This document shows positions 51,394-60,480 of a stretch of 64,000 nucleotides of DNA, piece after piece; position 1 is the first letter of the stretch, and each line of letters opens with the position of its first letter. The DNA is taken from positions 826,848-890,847 of the forward strand of contig KV454012.1 in the NCBI GenBank assembly GCA_001661245.1. Reading direction: 5' to 3'. The DNA comes from Pachysolen tannophilus NRRL Y-2460. Lineage: Eukaryota > Ascomycota > Pichiomycetes > Alaninales > Pachysolenaceae. A program made the position numbers and the translations under genes. The notes beneath the pieces are model-generated. The model was given only the letters and a program-made list of their open reading frames with translations. It ran no database searches and was not told the origin of the DNA.

Positions 51394-54300
51394 TTATCGA
51401 AGAGAACCAACTGACCTTCCACTGCTGGTTCGTTCAATAGGATGGTGTGCTGGTCCATATCTGTCGGCATGAGCGAGAGGAATATCATAACTATTACGAG
51501 AATGAATACTCGACGCCAACGAAGTTGCAGAATTTTTCCTTTCCAAGCCTAATCCTCCTGAATTACCCATATCAAAATTATTAAAATTTTTCCTATTTTT
51601 TGAAAACTGTACTCCTTGTTGTTGTCCCTGTTGTTGGCTTAAAAATCTTGGTAACTTTGTCTGTGGATCAATTTCCAAATATTTTGATAATTCTTTTTTC
51701 TCGGTATTATACCTTCTTGAGAGTTCTACAGCATTGGCAGCCCTCAACATCAATCTAATATCACCAACCAATGCTCCAGTCTCATAGAAAAATTCTAATA
51801 TTGCATCAGAACATGGCCTTGCATCTTTTGCAGTCAATTCACCCAATGTTGGCCAAGTCTGTTCTAAAGCTGTATCATAAAACAAATTACTTTGCCCTGC
51901 TGATGAAAATGAATGTCTTTTAGAAGAAGTTGAATCATGTGGCTTCTCATAGGTTGAATAACGTTTACTCATAGTCAGCTGTATTGATTCTTGCTTATCT
52001 CCTGCAGGGGCTGCTGAGGTCGTTGATGCCGCAGTTGATGTTTCATCTTCATCTTCATCTTCTGCATCTACACCTTGATCAGAAGTATTTAAATCAAAGT
52101 CAAAGTCCTCATCAGAGGAAGACGTATAGCTACCACAAAATTCATCATCAGTTAAAGAATTAACACTAGTAAGATCAACTTTAAACTTTGGGTCATCTTC
52201 ATCCAATTCTTCTTTTTGATCTGAAAGTGAAATATTTTGTAAAGATTCGCTCACAGAATTCAAACTAGAAGCAGGTTGCTTATCAGAACATACGCTACCC
52301 AGATCAACACTTCCTCTAGTTCTTTTGGATCCAACGCTATCATGACTATTTTTTCTTGCCTTGCTAATTTTTTTAAGCAACGCAGAATCTAAAAATCCAT
52401 TATTAAAACGATTTAAAAAATCATCAAATTCTTCAACTGTTGGAATCTCAGCTAATATATTATCTTCCATTCCAGAGAAATATTTCTTATGTTTCGCCAA
52501 AACTGAAATATATTGTTGTTTCAAATCATTGGAGTCTTTAATTATTTGAGCTTCTTTTTTGGCAATAATTCCGTACAAAATTTCCAAAATCAAATCGTAC
52601 AATAACGGAACTTCGTAAAATTTGGACAAAAACATGGTATCTAAAGTAGTTGGAGCTATTGGCCATCTGCTTCCAACTTGACCAGTAGACAAAAACTCTG
52701 CAAATGCTTTCACTGTAGTAGACAAAAATGGAACATAAATTGACCTTGGTACTAACAATGCTTCTATCTTGGTAGAACTTACACCTAGCTGTTCTTCAAT
52801 GGTCTTTTTCTTTGGATTTGTCATTGTGTTCAAATTCACACTAATTCCTTCAACGCTTCCTAGGTCTTCAAAAGATAAAATTTGACTCGAAGATAAAGAA
52901 GTAGGTTGAGAAGAATTTCTTGGTAGCAGCGGTGACTGTTGTGGTTGCTGCTGTTGTTGTGCATCTTGCTCTTCTCTAACTTTTTCCAACTGAGAAAATG
53001 GCTGCATTCCAGTTATCGATCCTCTTGGTGAAGATGATGGAGAAACTGATTTCAATTGAGGGAACCGCTGCAGAGATTGAGCTGAAAAACTTTGTGACGT
53101 TGATGTTCTAGGTGTCGTCGATAAGTTCGGTAACTGAGGAAGAGATTCGGTGGGCATTGGCGGTACTGGTGGTAAGTTATTTAGCAACTGGCTTTCTGAT
53201 GCACTTTTGGATAATTCATTATTACTAGCTGAAGATGATCCGGAAACAACAGATGCTTTTCTAGAACTAGATACTGACTTTGGTAATAAAAATGGTGATG
53301 ACAAGTCACTCTTGACATTACCATCTTGAAAAGGTAATCTAAATTGAGGTGCATCTCCTGGGATCGTAGTACCAAGAGTAGGAGAATTATAAACAGTGAA
53401 TTTTGGATCCATGCTATCGGTATTATCTCCAGAAGTACTTTCTTCCTCATTGTTCAAAGTAGGAACAAAAAATTCACTTTCAACTTTTGATTTTTCAAAA
53501 TTATCAAAGGCTCTAACATATGATTTTGCTAAAAGGATTTCAAAACATCTCCCCCATCTCTTTTTGCATAACACAGAAGGAATTGGGATTATTTCACCCT
53601 CGGCACTAACAAGTTCCAAATCTGATAACGATGACCCAAATCTTTCAAATGCGTTTTTACCTAGTGTTACTGCATGTGGTGGAAAAACGGATTTGATTGA
53701 ACTCATCCTTATTTGTGGCACTACATACCGTGAATATGCCATGAAACTATTATCATGACTTTTATTCTGTTGTGTTTCGGATTGCATAGAACCATGATGA
53801 TATTGCGATTGCGAGTGTTCACGATAACCATTTTTTTCTGTATAAAGATAACTTGATGCCCTTGACGATGCATTTGTAAAAGGTAAAGAAACAGATATTA
53901 AATGATTAAAATATTGAGCTGAAGGTGATTCCGCAGAAGCCTCAAAGTTTCCTAGTAATACTATTTTATGATGTGATGACCATACATACCCTGTGGTGAT
54001 TCTATGTGAATATAAAGCATGGTTACAAAAAGCTTTCAACCTTGACCACTTCCCCGTTGGACTATGATACAAATATATGGATTGATGGAATTCATTTGGT
54101 AAACATCCCATAACAATAAAGCATTCTCCAAATATTCCAATATTTGGATAATTCAAATTAAAAGGAATATTAGATTTGTCGGGATTTATATCCAGATTAA
54201 AAGGTAATCTCCTACCAACAGTAGTACCATCCAAGGGAAATTCAATTAATGGATTCAAGTTCGTAATATCACCCATTGATGTAAAGGCCAACATACTGTC

Positions 54301-55134
54301 TTCATTGGGAGAATCAACTCCGATATCTCTATCTTCATCCTCGTTGGGTAAAATTGTTAAACATGTTTTCATAGTATCAAATTGAACAATTTTCTTTTGA
54401 GTCTTTTCAGTTTTATTTGCCAATTTGACTTTAATTTCTTCAATTGGTCTACTGTTTATTCTGGAATCTTTTAACCATTGTTGTTCTTTCAAATCAAAAA
54501 ATTCGGCATTAGGAAATGGTAAATCGCCGCCACTATTACCGCCTGTAATGATTAAAGCCTGATGATTGGACCTGCCAAACATTTGCAAACTATCACAACT
54601 AATCATTCTATGATTATACCTTTTCAAATTTTGATCAAATTTTCCATCGCTAAGGCAAATCCATTTATCGGCGCTTATATCATAACTCCATAAATCACTT
54701 GCAATCTCAAAAAAATTCGCCTTGTTGACAACTAATCCACCATGAATATATATAAAACCTTCATAGACATATATAGAGGCAAATATCCTTGGTTTGGGTC
54801 TTATCCCATCTTTATCAACAGTATTTATCTTCCATTTGCGCTCCAAGATATTCATCTTGAAAACCTCATTAGATATTAAATCGTTCAAATCTATTGTCGA
54901 AATATCGATATTTGATTTCTTAAGATGCAGCTCCAAAGTTTGAGTTATACTTTTAATACTTACTTCTTGTAAATCCAACCCTATTGTCAATCCTCCATAA
55001 CAAAAAATTCTACTCTTAACTAATTGGGTAGAAGCTCCAGTCCTAACTCTCAAGTTTTGTCTATCATCTTCGCTATTAAACTCAGGAGGTGCGATTGAAT
55101 AACACCTACTGGGAGAAGGACTAAGTGGTGCCAT
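51394..55134 (-). CDS. MDS3: Kelch-repeat regulator Mds3/Pmd1-like
   Basis: Large fungal kelch protein. In S. cerevisiae Mds3/Pmd1 negatively regulate early meiosis; in Candida Mds3 acts in pH response and morphogenesis through TOR. Seen: kelch-type blades in the first 400 residues (IFCYGGLTIGLDLQEVSI, FIYIHGGLVV, ALIITGGNSGGDLPFPNAEFFDL). Then a conserved region FFSVFPPHAVTLGK-like (KSVFPPHAVTLGKNAFERFG, CKKRWGRCFEILLAKSYVRAF), a Ser/Pro/Gln-rich middle, LLVPRSIYVPFLSTTVKAFAEF (BTB-like stretch) and a conserved C-terminal ARPCSDAILEFFYETGALVG. 1246 residues, within the family range. Mds3 versus Pmd1 is not distinguishable. Acidic stretches lie near residue 1040. Confidence 0.9.
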   Translation of the reverse strand: MAPLSPSPSRCYSIAPPEFNSEDDRQNLRVRTGASTQLVKSRIFCYGGLTIGLDLQEVSIKSITQTLELHLKKSNIDISTIDLNDLISNEVFKMNILERKWKINTVDKDGIRPKPRIFASIYVYEGFIYIHGGLVVNKANFFEIASDLWSYDISADKWICLSDGKFDQNLKRYNHRMISCDSLQMFGRSNHQALIITGGNSGGDLPFPNAEFFDLKEQQWLKDSRINSRPIEEIKVKLANKTEKTQKKIVQFDTMKTCLTILPNEDEDRDIGVDSPNEDSMLAFTSMGDITNLNPLIEFPLDGTTVGRRLPFNLDINPDKSNIPFNLNYPNIGIFGECFIVMGCLPNEFHQSIYLYHSPTGKWSRLKAFCNHALYSHRITTGYVWSSHHKIVLLGNFEASAESPSAQYFNHLISVSLPFTNASSRASSYLYTEKNGYREHSQSQYHHGSMQSETQQNKSHDNSFMAYSRYVVPQIRMSSIKSVFPPHAVTLGKNAFERFGSSLSDLELVSAEGEIIPIPSVLCKKRWGRCFEILLAKSYVRAFDNFEKSKVESEFFVPTLNNEEESTSGDNTDSMDPKFTVYNSPTLGTTIPGDAPQFRLPFQDGNVKSDLSSPFLLPKSVSSSRKASVVSGSSSASNNELSKSASESQLLNNLPPVPPMPTESLPQLPNLSTTPRTSTSQSFSAQSLQRFPQLKSVSPSSSPRGSITGMQPFSQLEKVREEQDAQQQQQPQQSPLLPRNSSQPTSLSSSQILSFEDLGSVEGISVNLNTMTNPKKKTIEEQLGVSSTKIEALLVPRSIYVPFLSTTVKAFAEFLSTGQVGSRWPIAPTTLDTMFLSKFYEVPLLYDLILEILYGIIAKKEAQIIKDSNDLKQQYISVLAKHKKYFSGMEDNILAEIPTVEEFDDFLNRFNNGFLDSALLKKISKARKNSHDSVGSKRTRGSVDLGSVCSDKQPASSLNSVSESLQNISLSDQKEELDEDDPKFKVDLTSVNSLTDDEFCGSYTSSSDEDFDFDLNTSDQGVDAEDEDEDETSTAASTTSAAPAGDKQESIQLTMSKRYSTYEKPHDSTSSKRHSFSSAGQSNLFYDTALEQTWPTLGELTAKDARPCSDAILEFFYETGALVGDIRLMLRAANAVELSRRYNTEKKELSKYLEIDPQTKLPRFLSQQQGQQQGVQFSKNRKNFNNFDMGNSGGLGLERKNSATSLASSIHSRNSYDIPLAHADRYGPAHHPIERTSSGRSVGSLR

Positions 55135-55875
55135 TGGCTATTCATACAATATAAACCAATAATAATATTTTGAATCCTTCAGTCCAACCAAAATCCAAAT
55201 CCCAATTATTTAAACAAACAAACAAAGCAAAACAAACAAAACAAAAACCTGGAAATAATTTAATATATAATATTAAAGAAAAAAAATTTTTAAAAAATCT
55301 AATTTCTTTCCCCTTTTCACTTCTTGACTTTCTACTGCTGCTACTACTACTACTACTTCTTCTTCTTCTTCTTCTTTCCTTCTCTAACCACTCTTTTTCA
55401 GTTAATCGTTATTACAAAAAATATATAAAATAAATATAAAAATGCTGTATTTTCGGAGCTCTCTCTACTTTAGGTCTCTTTTTAGAGCAAGCTCGGTCTT
55501 TATTTCCGAAAGGGGCAGTTCCTGGTTTTCTCCGTATAAATATAATGATTGAAGTAGAAAAGAGCTACAAGGTTGTCATTAGGTTAGTTCAATTGAAGGG
55601 GAATTGGAGTAGGTTTGTGTGTTTGCGTGTTAGTTAAGCTTAGGATGGTTCTACTGGAGTGAGTTTTGAGTATCAAAATTTGGTTTTATTAGTGCTTGAA
55701 GCAATTAATTAGCAAAACTTTTTGCAATATTAGGTCTATAACAGCATCTTTTGGTGACTTTTTCTATATACTTGTTGGATAACTAAAATAACAAAACAAA
55801 AAGATGTAAAATTAAATGGTGAGTCAACTTCTCAGCTTGTAGTTGTTCTGAATTTTGGACTCTTTAGGGCCTCTT
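55135..55875. other. Intergenic: MDS3 promoter and transporter 3' end
   Basis: Near MDS3 there are A-rich repeats (AAACAAAC...), then a CTG/CTA/CTT trinucleotide tract at about 55335-55375. From 55440 to 55800 the sequence is less biased (about 40% GC locally) but has no long frame; it could be decayed sequence of unknown origin. No gene is supported. Confidence 0.5.
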
Positions 55876-57795
55876 TCAGGCTAGAGGGGTGATGGGAGGG
55901 GGGGAAGAAGTTTTAGGAACTGGTGTTGGTGTAAGTGTAGGAGGTGTTGGCGGAGAAGAAGCATTTTCAGAATGCTCTCCAGAATGATTATCTTTTTGTT
56001 CCAAAGATTCTGTATGGTCTTGATCATGGTCTTTGTCTTGGTCTTGATCTTTATCTTGACCTTCTTGTTGTTGATTATGGTCTTCGGCCGTGGTAATACT
56101 TCCACTTGCACTTCCACTAATGCTTTCTATTTCATCTTCCTTTTTTTTATTTCTCTCTTCTTCATCAATACATGTTAATCCATGATCTTTTAAAAAAAAA
56201 GAGGTTAATAAACAGAGAATCATTAATGGGAACCAAAGATAAAAGATATTTTTAATGGCGTCCATGAAATATTGCTGGACAATAGAGACTTCAGAAGGAT
56301 CTATACTGCTTATATCAATCTTAGAATATAAATTATCTTCAATATAAATCTTGGTAGATGAAGATAAATTCTCATCAGCATTAACTTTATTCAATATTGT
56401 ATTCGAATAAATTAAAGAACAAAATGCCAAACCAACTGCACCACCAAATGATCTAACAACATTTCTTATTGAAATTACAACTGATCTATCAGAAAGTTTG
56501 GCATGAGATTGAGCTGCAACTAAAGTTGGTTGGAAAATACAACCATTTCCAATTCCAATAACAATACAAATGAATACACAACCAACAGGTGGTGTATCAA
56601 CTTCCCATAATAATAATAATCCTGTCCCCAAAGTTTGGAAACAATAACCAATAATCACAACATGAATAAAATGTTTAACCATAGATATAATAAAACCAGA
56701 AGCTATACCGCAAATTGCTTGAGTTAATAAAACTGCCAATGTAAAACAAGATGTGACATTTGTTGAATAACCTCTAACAATTTCAAAATAATATGCAAAG
56801 AAATATGAAGTTGAAAAAAAATTTAAACCAAAACAAAAAGATTGAAGATAAATAAGATTTAAAGATCTATTATTAAATAACCGTATTGGAATTAATGGTA
56901 ATTTAGCTATTTTCCATTCCACAATGACAAACATAATTAAGCATAAACCACCACTTATAAACATTCCAATAACTAATCCACTATCCCATTCATAGATTGA
57001 ACCACCACCATTAATAGGTATTAAAAATAAAATTAAACCTGCAGTACTGAAAAAAAACCAATAAAATCTATATTTTTGATTTTTTCCATCTTAGAAATAG
57101 GGGCCTTAGAACCTGGTACTATAAACCAAGTTATAACGGCTGCAATAATAAATAATGGACAAAGCATATGATAAAAATCCCTCCATGAAGCACCAACTAT
57201 AAAACCAGAACAAATAAAGGGACCTAAACCATTCCCTAATCCAACAAAAGAACCTAATATTCCTTGGTACTTTCCTCTTTGTTCTAAAGTCACAATATCA
57301 GAAACAATAACCATTGTTAAACTGGTTATACCTGCTTGGCCCACGCCGCTAAATGCTCTAAAAACATATAACATTACACCACTATTTGAAAATCCACAAA
57401 TTAAATCAGAAATCGACATTATTATCATTGACAGAATTAAAACACTTTTTCTACCAAAAATGTCAGAAAATCTTCCAAATAAAACTTGGAAAACAGTATT
57501 AGCAATTAAAGCAGAGGTGCCTCGCCCAACTTATTGTCTTTTCTGCATTTATAGATTCTGCAATATAAGGTAAAGCTATAGTAATTCCAGTTTGATCAAC
57601 AAATGCAAAAAAAAGTGCACAAGACATTCCAAGTAATACTGTGATTAATTTCTTACCAGTAAGTCTATGCAAATGAGCATCACCTAATTTATCATCTAAT
57701 GCTTCAGTACTGCTCGGTTTTTGTACATTTTGAGACTCTTTATCAACAAATCTATGAGTTAATCCCTCACTATTATCTCTGAATGATGTACTCAT
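55876..57795 (-). CDS. DHA2-family MFS transporter, copy A, needing +1 frameshift and with a second frame break
   Basis: Fourteen-helix major-facilitator drug:H+ antiporter-2 family protein, paralogous to the adjacent copy at 58587-60480. Part 1 (57795-57523) gives 91 residues ending ...FAFVDQTGITIALPYIAESINAEK then TISWA. The frame then shifts +1 at GCG-AGG-C (57519-57525) and continues GTSALIANTVFQV...SDIFGRK, the normal DHA2 sequence. A second break, of -1 type, lies at an 8-T run (57050-57057). The paralogue reads GGG followed by eight T; this copy has GGT-type sequence one base short. After it the frame is open to the stop at 55876 (about 360 residues). The C-terminal tail is rich in Asp/Lys/Gln repeats. 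If the T-run break is real the copy is a pseudogene; if it is a homopolymer sequencing error the gene is like its neighbour. Confidence 0.8.
57519..57525 (-). other. Putative +1 frameshift heptamer GCG-AGG-C (copy A)
   Basis: On the minus strand, frame 0 reads AGT TGG GCG AGG CAC CTC TGC TTT AAT TGC TAA. Skipping the A after GCG gives GGC ACC TCT GCT, i.e. the conserved GTS of DHA2 helix 2. The heptamer and its flanks (TGGGCGAGGCACCTCT) are identical in the paralogue. Confidence 0.75.
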
Positions 57796-58586
57796 TTTCC
57801 AAAATTATTTCCTATTTTCCAGAAATCCAAATTTTAAAAATTTAATTTCTTTTAAAAAAAAAAATACTTAAATAATTCTCAATTCAAATTTCTCAAAATA
57901 AAGTCGGATGGATATACCCTTTATATATATATATATATATATACTCATATATGTACGTCTATTTTTCTTCTCGGTTCCCCTATATCGGCTAGTAATTTTT
58001 AAAGATAAAAAGTGTGTTAATGATTTCTCAAAATGACATCACAATATTCTCCCTAGCCCTACTGTCAAGTCCATCCACCATCTATATTATGCTGTTTAAC
58101 TAACATTCTTCTTCTAGTATGAATATTCTAAGTTATGGTACAATTCCTGACTAATTCCAAAGCGGTTTCTGGTCAGTTGACTGCAACCTTCCGAAGTGTG
58201 GTTTCGGACTTATTCCCTTTTAGGAAAGTACTACGAGATATCGGATAAAAAAAATTTTCCGGACGTTATCTTTTTATATAAAGAACTTTAATGGAAAAAG
58301 CTTGTTAAATGCTTACTTATTACATTTAATTATTGTTAATAACGCAGAGGAAAAGAAAGGTTTTTTTTTTTTTTTTTTTTGTATTTTTGTATTTGAAAAC
58401 TAAAGTCTTGATGAATAATGAAATAAAATATTATACTATACTCCTTTCAGGTCAAGTCCCTGATTTTTGTAAAATGATTATGTCCGTGAAAAAAAAAGAG
58501 AGACTTAAATTTTGAAAAAAATTAGGCATATTTATTCAGCCGCACAGGGTTTTACTGCATATAACAGCATGCGAATTTATTAGTTT
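57796..58586. other. Intergenic between the two DHA2 copies (copy A promoter)
   Basis: A (TA)n run at about 57923-57943. A CCG-N11-CGG everted pair at 58191-58207 (CCGAAGTGTGGTTTCGG) may be a zinc-cluster regulator site. TATAAAG near 58276, poly-T near 58361. No gene is seen. Confidence 0.5.
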
Positions 58587-60480
58587 CTAGTGAGGATTAA
58601 TACTGAATTTGTTGTTGTGCCGTGTATTATTTTTTGCCATAGTTAGGTCTTCGATATCGCTGGGCATATTTTTTGAGGATATTGATTCATTTTGAAAAGC
58701 GTGAGATCCTGTGGTGCTTTCATCATCATCATCATCATCATCATCATCGTTATCATCGTTATCGTTATTGTTATCGTTATCTTTATCGTTATCTTCATTG
58801 GAGTAACATTCATCATTTTGCTCGTCAGGGTCATCGATGCATTTTAAACCATGATCTTTTAAAAAGACAGAGGTACATAGACAAAACAGCATTAATGGAA
58901 ACCAAAAATAGAAAACGTTTTTGAGTGATTCCATATAATATCTTTTCGTTGCTATAACTTCTGACAGTTGAATTTGAGACAATGAAATTTGAGAATAAAT
59001 ATGTTTTTTAATATAATTCTTTGTATTTTGCGATAAATGACTATCTGAATCGATTTTCTTCAATAATGAATTTGAATATATTAAAGAACACAATGCTAAT
59101 CCTATGGCTCCTCCAAAAGATCTGACAACGTTTCTCATAGAAATTACCACTGATCGATCTGCCAATCTCGAATGGGATTGAGCAGCAACTAGTGTAGGCT
59201 GGAAAATACATCCATTACCAATTCCAATGGTAATACAAATAAATACACACCCAACAGGGGTGGTATCCTCTTTCCATAAAAGTAATAACCCATAACCTAA
59301 AGTTTGCAAACAATATCCTGTAGTAATGACCTGTCTGAAATGCTTAAGCCTTGTCAATATATATCCACTTATTATTCCAGCCAGTGATTGAGTAAAAAGA
59401 GCTGCCAGAGTAAAACAAGAGGTTATTAAAGCTGAATAACCACGAACAATTTCAAAATAGTAAGAAAAGAAATATGGGAGAGAAAAATAAGTTATTCCAA
59501 AGAAAAATGTATGAAGAAATATAATATTCAACGAATTATTTTTAAATAAATGTAATGGGATTAATGGTAACTTGGCAACCTTCCATTCTACTAGGAAAAA
59601 CGTAATCAAGCATAATCCACCAGAAATAAACATTCCAATTACTATCCCACTATTCCATGGATATAAAGACCCACCTCCATTAATGGGGATCAAAAATAGA
59701 ATCAAACCTGCGGTACTGAAAAAAAACCCAATATAATCAATTTTTTTAATTTTTTCCATTTTAGAAATTGTTGGCTTGGAATTTGGAACAATATACCAAG
59801 TTACCACAGCAGCAATAATAAATAAAGGACAAAGCATATGATAAAAATCTCTCCATGAGGCTCCTTTAATAAATCCAGAGCAAATAAAAGGACCTAATGC
59901 ATTACCAAGGCCAATAAAACCACCAATAATACCTTGATATTTACCTCTTTGTTCAAGGGTGATGATGTCAGAAACAATAACCATTGTCAAACTACTGATT
60001 CCCCCTTGTCCAATACCACAAAATGCTCGAAATACATACAACATAATACCATTAGTGCAAAATCCACAAACAAGATCAGAAATTGATAATATAAGCATCG
60101 ATGCAATCAAGACGTTTTTTCTACCGAAAATATCTGCAAATCTTCCGAATAAGACTTGAAAAACGGTGTTAGCAATTAAATTAGAGGTGCCTCGCCCAGC
60201 TAATGGTATCTTCTGCATGCAAAGATTTAGCCATATGTGGCAAGGCTACACTAATACCAGTTTGATCAACAAAACCAAAAAAAATTGCAGAAGCTAATCC
60301 TAATAACACAGTAATTAATTTTTTACCTGTAAGCCTATTCAAATGTGCATTACTCAATTTTTCATCTAAAGGTTGATTTTCGTTATTTTCTTGCTTCTCA
60401 ATGATTTGTGATTCAGTGAAATTTAGTTTTTCACCTTGACAAAATGCTTTGTTTCCCATTTCTTGGCTTGAAGCACTCAT
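58587..60480 (-). CDS. DHA2-family MFS transporter, copy B, expressed only with a +1 frameshift
   Basis: Fourteen-helix DHA2 (Vba/Azr/Atr-type) H+ antiporter, probably exporting drugs or moving basic amino acids across plasma or vacuolar membrane; the substrate is not readable. Frame 0 (60480-60193, 96 codons) covers the cytosolic N-terminus and helix 1 (FFGFVDQTGISVALPHMAK...DTISWA). It would stop three codons later. The +1 frame from 60191 to 58587 (534 codons) continues GTSNLIANTVFQVLFGRF then ADIFGRKNVL, YVFRAFCGIGQGGI, LEQRGKYQG, VGLGNALGPFI-type motifs and the remaining helices without any further break. Total about 630 residues, the DHA2 norm. There is no intron (a single extra base). 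The C-terminal tail has a (D/N)n run from ATC/GTT repeats. A 534-codon uninterrupted downstream frame argues that the product is made and selected. Confidence 0.85.
60189..60195 (-). other. Putative +1 frameshift heptamer GCG-AGG-C (copy B)
   Basis: Frame 0 reads AGC TGG GCG AGG CAC CTC TAA. Skipping the A after GCG resumes GGC ACC TCT AAT (GTSN). GCG is the P-site codon of the Ty3 +1 site (GCG-AGU-U), and AGG-C is the A-site part of the Ty1 site (CUU-AGG-C). Confidence 0.8.

Noticed and set aside
55440-55800. Possible solo LTR (TGTTGG-like word near 55774)
   Set aside because: No matching TG...CA ends, target-site duplication or second copy visible; there is not enough to call an element.
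58191-58207. CCG-N11-CGG as a Gal4-type site
   Set aside because: Gal4-type sites are CGG-N11-CCG (inverted); this is the everted form and a single occurrence, so only noted as a possible zinc-cluster site.
60189-60195. Intron at the DHA2 frame change
   Set aside because: Only one base is in excess and there are no GT/AG signals; the residues on both sides are contiguous in the family.
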